DNA from: JASGKO01 sp049840595
GTDB lineage: Bacteria; Verrucomicrobiota; Verrucomicrobiia; Chthoniobacterales; Chthoniobacteraceae
Assembly (NCBI GenBank): GCA_049840595.1
Contig: JASGKO010000038.1
Coordinates: 1-64,000 of the forward strand
Length of the DNA: 64,000 nucleotides
Reading direction: 5' to 3'
Shown here: in pieces, positions 30,794-38,957 of the stretch
How positions within the stretch are numbered: the stretch's first letter is position 1
Layout: each line of letters opens with the position of its first letter
Position numbers and translations under genes: made by a program
Notes under the pieces: model-generated
What the model was told of the DNA's origin: nothing
Database searches by the model: none
Seen by the model: the letters and a program-made list of their open reading frames with translations, nothing else

Positions 30794-32467
30794 ATGAGCA
30801 CCGAGACCCCCACCAAGCCAGCCGTCGAAATGCTCAATGTGCAAATCGATGGCGTGTGGATGCAATTTCCCAAAGGCACCCGCGCGATCGAGGCCTGCCG
30901 CCAGGCCGGCAGCGAAGTCCCGCACTACTGCTATCATCCCAAGCTTTCCTCCCCCGGCAATTGCCGCATGTGTCTCATCGAGACCGGCGCGCCGAAAATG
31001 ACCCCCGATCGCCAGCCCGTCCTCGACGCGACTGGCAAGCCCGAGCTCAACTGGTCCCCGCGTCCGATGATTTCCTGCGCGCTCGATGTCAGCGAGGGAA
31101 TGGGCATCCGCACCCACTCGAAGCTCGTCGAGGATTGCCGCAAGGGCGTCATGGAATTTTTGCTCATCAACCACCCGCTCGACTGCCCCATCTGCGACCA
31201 GGCCGGCGAGTGCAAGTTGCAGGAATACAGCGTCGATCACGGCCACGGCCAGTCCCGCTTCCTCGAGCACAAGGTCAAGAAGCCGAAGCACGTCGAGATC
31301 GGCCCGCGCGTAATGCTCGATGCCGAGCGCTGCATCCTCTGCACCCGCTGCATCCGCTTCATGAAAGAGGTCGCGAAGGACGACGTCATCGGCATCGTCG
31401 AACGCGGCACCTTCAATACCATTGCCTGCCATCCCGACCGCGCGCTCGACAGCAACTACTCGCTCAACACCGTGGACATCTGCCCGGTCGGCGCGCTCAC
31501 TTCCACCGATTTCCGCTTCAAGATGCGCGTCTGGTTTTTGAAGGAAACCAAGAGCATCGACGTCAATTGCGGCACCGGCTCGAACATCCTCATCGGCAGC
31601 CGCGAGAATGTGGTCTATCGCATCACCCCGCGCGAAAACGAGGACGTGAACTCCTGCTGGCTGCCCGATTCGCACCGGCTCAATTTCAAATACCTCAGCA
31701 GCGACGCCCGCTTGAAGACCCCGGAAATCCGCGTGCAGGGCAAACTCTCGCCCACCACCTGGGCGACCGCAATCCAGACCGCCGCCGAGGGCCTGCGCAA
31801 ACTCAGCGGCAACCAGATCGCCGTCATCGCCTCGGGCCGGATGACGAATGAAGAAATGTTCCTCGCCAGGCGGCTGGCGAAAACGCTCAACACCACCGCG
31901 CTCGAAATCGTCCCCCGCACCGGCGAGGCCGATGGCATCCTCATCAGCGCGGATCGCAATCCGAATACCACCGGCGCACAACTCCTCGGCCTCACCGGCC
32001 CCACGCCCGGCGCGAAGCTAAAGGAGATCGCGAACGGCGTCACCTCGGGCGCGATCAAGGGCCTCGTCCTACTCGGCGAGGACGCGCTCAACGCCGGTTT
32101 CGCGGAATCCACCTTGTCGAATCTCGAAGTGCTCGTCTCCATGGACATCCTGCCCAGCGGCTCGATGCCTCACTCGACCGTGATCCTCCCCTCCTCCGCC
32201 TTCGCGGAAAAGCGGGGCTCGATGATCAACCTCCAGGGCCGCCTCCAGCGCCTCAACCAGGCCGTCACCCCACCCGGGCACGCCCGCGACGATTGGGAAA
32301 TCCTCCGCGACCTCATTCAGGCGCTTTCCGGCGGCAACGGCCTCTATATGATCGAGGACGTCTTCAAGCAGATGGCCGCGGAAACTCCCGCCCTCACCGG
32401 CCTTAGCCTCAGTAAGATCGGCGATCTCGGCAAACTCCTCACTCTCACCCCGGCTGCGACTGTATGA
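30794..32467 (+). CDS. nuoG: NADH-quinone oxidoreductase subunit G
   Basis: NuoG carries the N-terminal iron-sulfur relay of the peripheral arm. Visible are the [2Fe-2S] ligands (VPHYCYHPKLSSPGNCRMC), the His-Cys3 cluster region (HPLDCPICDQAGECKLQEY) and the [4Fe-4S] region (RCILCTRCIRFMKEV, then VDICPVGALTS). The remainder is a shortened molybdopterin-oxidoreductase-like domain. At 557 residues it is much shorter than the roughly 690-910 common in the family, through loss of the distal part of that domain. The stop overlaps the nuoH start, so the 3' end is not an obvious error. Confidence 0.94.
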   Translation: MSTETPTKPAVEMLNVQIDGVWMQFPKGTRAIEACRQAGSEVPHYCYHPKLSSPGNCRMCLIETGAPKMTPDRQPVLDATGKPELNWSPRPMISCALDVSEGMGIRTHSKLVEDCRKGVMEFLLINHPLDCPICDQAGECKLQEYSVDHGHGQSRFLEHKVKKPKHVEIGPRVMLDAERCILCTRCIRFMKEVAKDDVIGIVERGTFNTIACHPDRALDSNYSLNTVDICPVGALTSTDFRFKMRVWFLKETKSIDVNCGTGSNILIGSRENVVYRITPRENEDVNSCWLPDSHRLNFKYLSSDARLKTPEIRVQGKLSPTTWATAIQTAAEGLRKLSGNQIAVIASGRMTNEEMFLARRLAKTLNTTALEIVPRTGEADGILISADRNPNTTGAQLLGLTGPTPGAKLKEIANGVTSGAIKGLVLLGEDALNAGFAESTLSNLEVLVSMDILPSGSMPHSTVILPSSAFAEKRGSMINLQGRLQRLNQAVTPPGHARDDWEILRDLIQALSGGNGLYMIEDVFKQMAAETPALTGLSLSKIGDLGKLLTLTPAATV

Positions 32468-33591
32468 TTGAGAATTTCCTCTACTCGATTGACTGGTACA
32501 CCATCCTCGTCGCGCTGGCGAAGATCATCGTCCTCCAGCAGATCGTCCTCGGGCTCGTGAGCTATACCGTGTATGCCGAGCGCCGCGTGAGCGCATTGAT
32601 GCAGGATCGCCTGGGCCCAAACCGCGTCGGCTTCCCGCTGACCCTGCTCGGTTTCAAAAAGGATTTCTCGCCCTTCCTTGGCGGCTTGGGCCAGCCAATC
32701 GCCGATGCGTTGAAATTGTTCCTCAAAGAGGACTTCATGCCCGCGGGCGTGAACAAGCTCTACTACTGCATCGCCCCCGCCCTGGGCATCACCGCGGTGT
32801 TCGTCATGCTGGCCGTCATCCCGTTCGGCAGCACCCTCTTCGGCGAGCCGATGGTCATCGCCAATCTCAATGTCGGTCCGCTTTTCGTCTTCGCGATTTC
32901 CTCGCTCGGTGTTTACGGCATCGTTCTCGCCGGCTGGTCGGCCAATTCCAAATTCCCGTTCCTCGGCGGCATTCGCGCCAGCTCGCAAATGATCAGCTAC
33001 GAGCTCGCCATGGGGCTTTCGATCATTCCGGTGATCATGATTTTCGGAAACCTGAACCTCGGGAAGATCGTAGAATACCAGGTGCAGAATGGCTGGCTGA
33101 TCTTCCCGTTCACCGACGGCCACTTCTCCCTGCTCAAGCTGCTGCTCTGGGTTCCCTGCCTCATCTCCTTCATCATCTTCAGCGTCTCGCTCTTCGCGGA
33201 AACGAATCGCCTCCCCTTCGATCTGCCCGAGGCCGAGACGGAACTCGTCGCCGGCTACCACACCGAGTATTCCTCGATGAAGTTCGCGCTCTTCTTCCTC
33301 GGTGAATACGCGGCCATGATCGCGGGCTCCGGCCTGGTCGTCACCCTGTTCCTGGGCGGCTGGCATCTGCCCTTCATCCCGGATGGCTCACAGGGCTGGT
33401 TCTGGGGCCTGGTCAATATCGCCGTCTTCTTCGCCAAGGTCTCCGTCCTGCTCCTCATCTTCATCTGGATTCGCTGGACCCTCCCCCGCTTCCGCTACGA
33501 CCAGCTCATGAAACTCGGCTGGATCTGGTTTTTCGAAATCGCCCTCGTCAACGTCTTCCTCACCGCCGCAATCCTCGCCTTCGTGCACTAA
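32464..33591 (+). CDS. nuoH: NADH-quinone oxidoreductase subunit H
   Basis: NuoH is the membrane subunit that forms the quinone channel with NuoD and NuoB. The 375-residue protein has eight or so membrane helices and the conserved loops MQDRLGPNRVG, GGLGQPIADALKLFLKED and FAETNRLPFDLPEAETELVAGYHTEY. It overlaps nuoG by ATGA and ends 5 bp before nuoI. The frame is intact and the length is slightly above the usual 325-350 because of an extra segment near residues 195-225. Confidence 0.96.
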   Translation: MIENFLYSIDWYTILVALAKIIVLQQIVLGLVSYTVYAERRVSALMQDRLGPNRVGFPLTLLGFKKDFSPFLGGLGQPIADALKLFLKEDFMPAGVNKLYYCIAPALGITAVFVMLAVIPFGSTLFGEPMVIANLNVGPLFVFAISSLGVYGIVLAGWSANSKFPFLGGIRASSQMISYELAMGLSIIPVIMIFGNLNLGKIVEYQVQNGWLIFPFTDGHFSLLKLLLWVPCLISFIIFSVSLFAETNRLPFDLPEAETELVAGYHTEYSSMKFALFFLGEYAAMIAGSGLVVTLFLGGWHLPFIPDGSQGWFWGLVNIAVFFAKVSVLLLIFIWIRWTLPRFRYDQLMKLGWIWFFEIALVNVFLTAAILAFVH

Positions 33592-33596
33592 AACCT

Positions 33597-34127
33597 ATGG
33601 CTTACATCGTCCCTCGTCCCAAACTTACGCTGGCTGAGAAGTTGTATCTGCCCACGGTGGTCGCGGGCATGATGATCACCATCAACCACCTCAAGAACAT
33701 GCTGCTCGGCCGCACCAAGGTCGTCATGCAATATCCCGAGGAAAAATGGGATGCCCATTTGCCCGAGCACTATCGCGGCGCACCGACCTTGGTGAAGGAC
33801 GAACACGGTCGCGAGCGCTGCGTCGCCTGCCAGCTTTGCGAGTTCATCTGCCCTCCGCGCGCGATCACCATCAAGCCCGAGGAAATTCCCGCCGAATCGA
33901 AATTCGCCAAGGTGGAAAAGCGCCCGAAGGAATTCGAGATCGACATGATCCGCTGCATCTACTGCGGCCTCTGCGAGGAGGTCTGCCCCGAGCAGGCCAT
34001 CTTCCTCCGCAAGGATTACGCCATCACCGGCCTCTCCCGCGCGGAGATGAAGCACGACAAGGCCAAGCTCTACGAACTCGGCGGCGTGATGAACGGCCTC
34101 GTCCACAAATGGAACCCGGAGAAATAG
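33597..34127 (+). CDS. nuoI: NADH-quinone oxidoreductase subunit I
   Basis: NuoI holds two [4Fe-4S] clusters (N6a and N6b) that pass electrons to NuoB. The 176-residue protein shows both ferredoxin motifs: CVACQLCEFICPP and CIYCGLCEEVCPEQAI. The N-terminal helix IKNLKN-like region (MMITINHLKNMLLGRTKVV) and LPEHYRGAPTLVKDEHG are typical. It lies between nuoH and nuoJ in the standard order. Confidence 0.96.
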   Translation: MAYIVPRPKLTLAEKLYLPTVVAGMMITINHLKNMLLGRTKVVMQYPEEKWDAHLPEHYRGAPTLVKDEHGRERCVACQLCEFICPPRAITIKPEEIPAESKFAKVEKRPKEFEIDMIRCIYCGLCEEVCPEQAIFLRKDYAITGLSRAEMKHDKAKLYELGGVMNGLVHKWNPEK

Positions 34128-34151
34128 GTCCCCGCCTTTTTTAAACCCACC

Positions 34152-34652
34152 ATGATTCTCGCCCTCTTCTGGATCTTCGCGGCACTGATGCTTGGCTTTG
34201 GCATCGCCGTCATTGCCAATCGCAGCCCGGTCGCCAGCGCCCTCTGCCTCGTCATGTCCTTCCTCGGCCTCGCCGCCCTGTTCGTCATGCTCGATGCCTT
34301 CTTCATCGGCACGGTGCAAATCCTCGTTTATGCGGGCGCGGTCATGGTGCTCTTCCTCTTCATCATCATGCTTATGGATATGAAGGCGGAGAAGCGGCGG
34401 AAAATTCGTCCCCTGGCACTCATCGGCAGCGTGGTCATCGTCATCGCCTTCGTCGCGCAACTTCGCTCGGTGCTCGACGAACTGCCCGCGGGCAACCAGC
34501 CCTTCGCCCCGCTCTCCGCCCAGGTCGATGACGTGAAGGCCGTCGGCGAAAAACTCTTCACGCTTTACACCCTCCCTTTCCAAGTGATTGGCACCCTCAT
34601 CCTCGTCGCCTCCATCGGCGTGGTCGTCCTCAGCAAAAAGGAGCTGAAATAA
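34152..34652 (+). CDS. nuoJ: NADH-quinone oxidoreductase subunit J
   Basis: The 166-residue membrane subunit has five helices. The third carries the family signature VQILVYAGAVMVLFLFIIML, the site of the pi-bulge helix that rotates during coupling. It ends at SIGVVVLSKKELK, 1 bp before nuoK, the normal tight spacing. Confidence 0.94.
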   Translation: MILALFWIFAALMLGFGIAVIANRSPVASALCLVMSFLGLAALFVMLDAFFIGTVQILVYAGAVMVLFLFIIMLMDMKAEKRRKIRPLALIGSVVIVIAFVAQLRSVLDELPAGNQPFAPLSAQVDDVKAVGEKLFTLYTLPFQVIGTLILVASIGVVVLSKKELK

Positions 34653-34653
34653 C

Positions 34654-34971
34654 ATGCCTACCCTTAACGACTATCTCCTCGTCAGCGGCCTCCTCTTCGC
34701 GATCGGCTTTGCGGGCGTGCTGCTCCGCCGCAACATCATCATCATCTACATGTGCCTGGAGATGATGCTCAACGCGGCCAACCTCTCCCTCGTCGCCTTC
34801 TCCCGCCAGCACCTCGTCAACGGCCTGCCCGACTACCGCGCCCACGTGCTCGTCTTCTTCATCATCACCGTCGCCGCCGCCGAAGTCGCCGTCGGCCTCG
34901 CCATCATCGTCGCCCTCTACCGCTCCCGCGAAACCACCCACGTCGAAGACATCAATCGCCTGAAATTTTAG
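34654..34971 (+). CDS. nuoK: NADH-quinone oxidoreductase subunit K
   Basis: The 105-residue protein has three membrane helices. The conserved glutamates of the proton path are in IYMCLEMMLNAANL and in ITVAAAEVAVGLAI. It follows nuoJ directly. Normally nuoL would come next, but here a GxxExxY gene and a repeat-bearing gap intervene. Confidence 0.95.
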   Translation: MPTLNDYLLVSGLLFAIGFAGVLLRRNIIIIYMCLEMMLNAANLSLVAFSRQHLVNGLPDYRAHVLVFFIITVAAAEVAVGLAIIVALYRSRETTHVEDINRLKF

Positions 34972-34982
34972 GTCATCGAAAA

Positions 34983-35429
34983 ATGCTAAAAGACTCGAAA
35001 ATGGAAGTGGAAGGTCTGCTCTTCAAGGAAGAGTCCTATGCACTGATGGGGGCCTGCTTCGAGGTATATAAGGACAAAGGATGTGGCTTTCTGGAAAGCG
35101 TTTACCACGAGTGTCTGGCCATCGAAATGGATTACCGCGAGATTCCATTCATCTCCCAGCCGCAGCTTTCCCTTTCCTATCGCGACAAAACTTTGGCCCA
35201 GCACTTCGTCCCCGATTTCCTCTGCTACGGCAAAATCATCATCGAATTAAAAGCCGTTTCGACGCTAACGAATGAGCATCGGGCTCAAACGATCAATTAC
35301 CTCAAAGCCACTCGATACCCGCTTGGCTTGCTCGTGAACTTCGGTCATTACCCGAAAGTCGAGCACGAGCGAATCCTCAACCTCAAAAACGACCACCAAA
35401 CTCCGGCACCCCACGAAATCGTTTTATGA
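34983..35429 (+). CDS. GxxExxY family protein inserted in the nuo operon
   Basis: The 148-residue protein has the family core YKDKGCGFLESVYHECLAIEM (GxxExxY: G-F-L-E-S-V-Y), then QPQLSLSYRDKTLAQHFVPD and IIIELKAV, and the end QTINYLKATRYPLGLLVNFG. The D...E-x-K pattern (VPDFLCYGKIIIELKAV) resembles a PD-(D/E)xK nuclease-like core, which is why the family is suspected of nucleic-acid processing. Its role is not established. It begins 11 bp after nuoK, and its last codons overlap the first of three repeats that run up to nuoL, suggesting insertion as a unit. Confidence 0.85.
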   Translation: MLKDSKMEVEGLLFKEESYALMGACFEVYKDKGCGFLESVYHECLAIEMDYREIPFISQPQLSLSYRDKTLAQHFVPDFLCYGKIIIELKAVSTLTNEHRAQTINYLKATRYPLGLLVNFGHYPKVEHERILNLKNDHQTPAPHEIVL

Positions 35430-35624
35430 TCCCCTCTTTCGTTTCATTCCGAGTCTTTAGCTGGCCTTTTTCATCGCCGGAAATACCAAGCCATCGAAAC
35501 ACCCGAAAAGATACGAAACTAGAATCCTTTTCGTTTCATTATGATTATTTAGCTGGCCTCTCCACCCTCCAAGAAATCATTCGATGAACTCTTTTTTCGT
35601 TTTATTCCGCTTATTTAGCTGGCC
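35411..35624 (+). repeat. Three imperfect repeats between the GxxExxY gene and nuoL
   Basis: A ~30-bp unit, TTTCGTTTCATTCCG plus TTTAGCTGGCC at its end, occurs at 35437-35466, 35529-35558 and 35595-35624. The first and third copies extend upstream to about 56 bp (35411-35466 and 35569-35624, each beginning CCAxGAAATCxTT). The first copy overlaps the 3' end of the GxxExxY gene and the last ends 6 bp before the nuoL ATG. Spacing is irregular, so this is not CRISPR. Confidence 0.8.
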
Positions 35625-35630
35625 CAAATT

Positions 35631-37469
35631 ATGAACCCCGTCTGGACTCTCCTCCTCGCGCCGCTGGTCAGTGCGGCGGTGATTCTGCTCGTCACCAAGC
35701 GGCTCAAAAACTTGAGCGCTTACCTTTCGGTGGCCGCCGTGCTCGTCTCGCTGGGCTGTGCCCTCACCGTCTTCTTTTCGCCGAACTCCGGCGCGCAAGT
35801 CTCGTGGATCAATCTCGGCGGCGAATTCGTCATCCCGATCGGCTACACCATTGATGAGCTGAGCAAGCTGATGCTGCTCGTCGTCACCGTCGTCGGCTCG
35901 CTGGTGCACATCTACTCGCTCGGCTACATGGCGGAGGACGAGGGCAAGTCCCGCTTCTTTGCCGGGTTGTCTCTCTTCATGTTCTCGATGCTCGGCATCG
36001 TCCTCGCGAACAACTTCGTGATGATGTTCATCTTCTGGGAACTGGTGGGCGTGAGCAGCTACATTCTCATCGGGCACTGGTATGACCAGTCCGCTCCACC
36101 GGCTGCGGCGAACAAGGCGTTCATCATGAACCGTCTCGGTGACTTCGGGTTCATGTTCGGCATTTTGATGGTGTGGCTTGTATTCAAGTCATTCGTCTTT
36201 TCGGATATCCAAGCGGTGCTGGTTCACTCGACACACGTCACATCGCTAAACTCGAACGAATTGTCTGCGTTGGAATGGATACAAGCCCACCCTGACTTTC
36301 TGACCATCTCTACTTTGCTCATCTTCTGCGGCGCGGTCGGTAAATCGGCGCAATTCCCGCTCCACACCTGGTTGCCGGATGCGATGGAAGGCCCCACTCC
36401 CGTCTCCGCCCTCATCCATGCCGCGACGATGGTCGCCGCGGGCGTTTATATGCTGGCCCGCGTCGCCTTCCTCGTCCATGCCGCTCCTGCCGCCGCCGAC
36501 GTCATCGCCTGGATCGGCACCATCACCATGATCATGGCCGCGCTCATGGCCACCCAGCAGGACGACATCAAGCGCATCCTCGCCTACTCCACGCTCTCGC
36601 AACTCGGCTACATGGTGGCCGCCATCGGCGTGCTCAACGAGAAGGCTGCGATGTTCCACCTCTTCACTCATGCGGGGTTCAAGGCGCTGCTCTTCCTCGG
36701 CTCCGGCTCGGTCATCCTCGCCATGCATCACGAGCAGGATATTTGGAAAATGGGCGCGTTGAAGAACAAGATGCCGCTGACTTTTCTCACGTTCCTGGTC
36801 GGCACGCTCGCCCTCACCGGCTTCCCCGGCTTGAGCGGCTCCTTCAGCAAGGAAATGATTCTCAGCGCAGCGAAGGAAGCGCATCCCGGCATTTTCATCA
36901 TCGGAGTGATCACGGCATTTCTCACCGCGTTCTACATGTTCCGTCTGTTCATTGTGGTTTTCCTCGGCAAGCCGCTTTCGGATCATGCCAAGCATGCGCA
37001 TGAGTCGCCACTGGTGATGACGGGGCCGCTTCTGCTGCTCTCGATTCCCTCGGTCTTCGCAGGTTACCACTTCTTCATCGGTCATTTCCTTGCCCTCCCC
37101 GAAGAACACACCGACTTCCTCGTCCTCGGTCTGGCCATCGGCGCCTTCATCCTCGGCTCAGGGCTGGCCTGGATTATCTATCGCGGAAAAACCTACGACC
37201 CAATCACCATCCCGCTCTTCGCGCGAAAATTCTACTTCGATGAAATCTACGCCTGGCTGGTCCGCGTCACCCAGGATCTGCTGGCGACCATCTGCGGCTG
37301 GTTCGACAAGTGGGTCCTCGATGTGGCCCTCGTGCGCGGACTCATCGCGGGCGGCGCGTGGGCCTCGGGCTTTGCCATGCGCTTTTTGCAGACCGGCAAC
37401 TTGCAGGGCTATTCGTTCCTGTTCGGCGCTGGCGTCGTCATCCTCATCTACTACGTGGTCCTGAAATGA
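35631..37469 (+). CDS. nuoL: NADH-quinone oxidoreductase subunit L
   Basis: NuoL is the distal antiporter-like proton-pumping subunit with the long lateral helix. The 612-residue protein shows VTVVGSLVHIYSLGYMAED, FIFWELVGVSSYILIG, and the quinone-oxidoreductase signature HTWLPDAMEGPTPVSALIHA. Near 540-612 is the lateral helix and last transmembrane segment. Its ATG follows a 30-bp repeat with no strong Shine-Dalgarno visible. It overlaps nuoM at ATGA. Confidence 0.96.
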   Translation: MNPVWTLLLAPLVSAAVILLVTKRLKNLSAYLSVAAVLVSLGCALTVFFSPNSGAQVSWINLGGEFVIPIGYTIDELSKLMLLVVTVVGSLVHIYSLGYMAEDEGKSRFFAGLSLFMFSMLGIVLANNFVMMFIFWELVGVSSYILIGHWYDQSAPPAAANKAFIMNRLGDFGFMFGILMVWLVFKSFVFSDIQAVLVHSTHVTSLNSNELSALEWIQAHPDFLTISTLLIFCGAVGKSAQFPLHTWLPDAMEGPTPVSALIHAATMVAAGVYMLARVAFLVHAAPAAADVIAWIGTITMIMAALMATQQDDIKRILAYSTLSQLGYMVAAIGVLNEKAAMFHLFTHAGFKALLFLGSGSVILAMHHEQDIWKMGALKNKMPLTFLTFLVGTLALTGFPGLSGSFSKEMILSAAKEAHPGIFIIGVITAFLTAFYMFRLFIVVFLGKPLSDHAKHAHESPLVMTGPLLLLSIPSVFAGYHFFIGHFLALPEEHTDFLVLGLAIGAFILGSGLAWIIYRGKTYDPITIPLFARKFYFDEIYAWLVRVTQDLLATICGWFDKWVLDVALVRGLIAGGAWASGFAMRFLQTGNLQGYSFLFGAGVVILIYYVVLK

Positions 37470-38944
37470 GCATCCTCACCTTCATCATCCTCCTCCCCAT
37501 CCTCACGGCGGCTGCGGTCTTGCTCGGAGCCCCGGCGCGGAAAACCTCACTCGTCGGCTCAGCGATTACGCTGCTGCTGAGCGTCATCGCCCTGCTCACT
37601 TACAACCAGACCGCGGGCGGTTTCCAATTCCAGTCCTCCTGCGACATTGTGCCCGCCTGGGATTTGAAATTTTTTCTCGGCGCGGATGGTTTGAATCTCG
37701 TCCTCATCCTGCTCGCGACGTTGGTCACCCATGCCGCGGTGTGGGTCTCGCCGCTCAATGTGAAAAGCGAGAATGCCTTTTACGCCTGCGTGCTCTTCAT
37801 CGCGGCGGGCGCGATTGGCGCCTTTGCTTCGCTCGACCTCTTTTTCTTTTACGCCTTCCATGAGCTGGCGCTCATCCCCACCTTCCTGCTCATCGGCATC
37901 TGGGGCAGCGGCGACCGGTTTGCCGCCGCCTGGAACATCACCGTCTATCTCGCGCTCGGCAGTATCGTGCTCCTGGTCGGCATCATCGGCCTTTACCAGA
38001 TGATGCCCGTCGGCGAACGCACCTTCGACATCGTGAAGCTGCAACAACTCGCCGCCTCGCACAAGCTCGATCTCACCAACGCGAGCTGGGTCTATCTCTG
38101 CCTGCTCTTCGGTTTCGGCATCCTCATTTCCCTGTTCCCCTTCCACACCTGGGCTCCCCAGGCCTACGCCTCGGCCCCCACCCCGGCGGCGATGCTCCAC
38201 TCGGGCGTGCTCAAAAAATTCGGCCTCTACGGCCTGCTCCGCATCGCGGTGCCGATCCTCCCCGAGGCCGCGCAGCACTGGATGAACCTGCTCCTCATCA
38301 TGCTCGCGGGCAACGTGCTCTGGGTCGGCCTCGCCACCATCGCCCAGCGCAAGCTCGACTTCATGCTCGGCTACGCCAGCGTGATGCACGCGGGCTACAT
38401 CTTCCTCGGCATCGCCACCTTGAACATCATCGGCTTCAACGGCGCCGCCCTCCTCATCTTCGCCCACGGCATCGCCGTCGCTGCGCTCTTCGCCATCTCC
38501 GGCAAGCTGCGCGAGCAGACCGGCACACTGACGCTGAGCGAACTCGGCGGCATCGCCAAGACCGCCCCCTTCCTCGGCCTCGCCTTTGGCTTCGCGGGTT
38601 TCGCCGCCATCGGTCTTCCCGGCTTCGGCAACTTCTCCTCGGAGATTATGATCTTCTTCGGTGCCTTCAAGAGTGGCACCGGCGCTCCCCTCACCAACTT
38701 CCAGATCGTCACCGTCATCTCGCTCTGGGGCGCGGTCATTTCCGCGATCTTCATGCTCCGCGCCTACCGCGCCGTCTTCATGGGCGAGCCGAACAAACGC
38801 TGGAGCCACGTCACCGATGCCACCCCCGCCACCCGCTGGCCCGTCTTCATGCTCCTCGCCGTGCTCATGCTCGCCGGTTTTTACCCGCAGTTCTTCCTCA
38901 ACTTCATCCAGCCCAGCGTGAAGTCCCTCCTCGCCCTTTTCTAA
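37466..38944 (+). CDS. nuoM: NADH-quinone oxidoreductase subunit M
   Basis: The 492-residue antiporter-like subunit starts MSILTFIILLPILTAAAVLL. It includes FYAFHELALIPTFLLIGIWG (conserved Glu of the pump), PFHTWAPQAYASAPTPAAML with the key Lys just after (SGVLKKFGLYGLLRI), and about 14 membrane helices. The start is the ATG overlapping the nuoL stop; the open frame extends further upstream inside nuoL, but that part is not homologous. NuoN follows after 13 bp. Confidence 0.95.
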   Translation: MSILTFIILLPILTAAAVLLGAPARKTSLVGSAITLLLSVIALLTYNQTAGGFQFQSSCDIVPAWDLKFFLGADGLNLVLILLATLVTHAAVWVSPLNVKSENAFYACVLFIAAGAIGAFASLDLFFFYAFHELALIPTFLLIGIWGSGDRFAAAWNITVYLALGSIVLLVGIIGLYQMMPVGERTFDIVKLQQLAASHKLDLTNASWVYLCLLFGFGILISLFPFHTWAPQAYASAPTPAAMLHSGVLKKFGLYGLLRIAVPILPEAAQHWMNLLLIMLAGNVLWVGLATIAQRKLDFMLGYASVMHAGYIFLGIATLNIIGFNGAALLIFAHGIAVAALFAISGKLREQTGTLTLSELGGIAKTAPFLGLAFGFAGFAAIGLPGFGNFSSEIMIFFGAFKSGTGAPLTNFQIVTVISLWGAVISAIFMLRAYRAVFMGEPNKRWSHVTDATPATRWPVFMLLAVLMLAGFYPQFFLNFIQPSVKSLLALF

Positions 38945-38957
38945 GCCCGAACCCACC

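Noticed and set aside
29294..31981. 895-residue open frame antisense to nuoEF and nuoG
   Set aside because: It is a codon-bias shadow over two well-supported genes.
35411..35624. Possible CRISPR array
   Set aside because: There are only three imperfect repeats with unequal spacing (about 62 and 36 bp between units), the first overlapping a coding end, and no cas genes.
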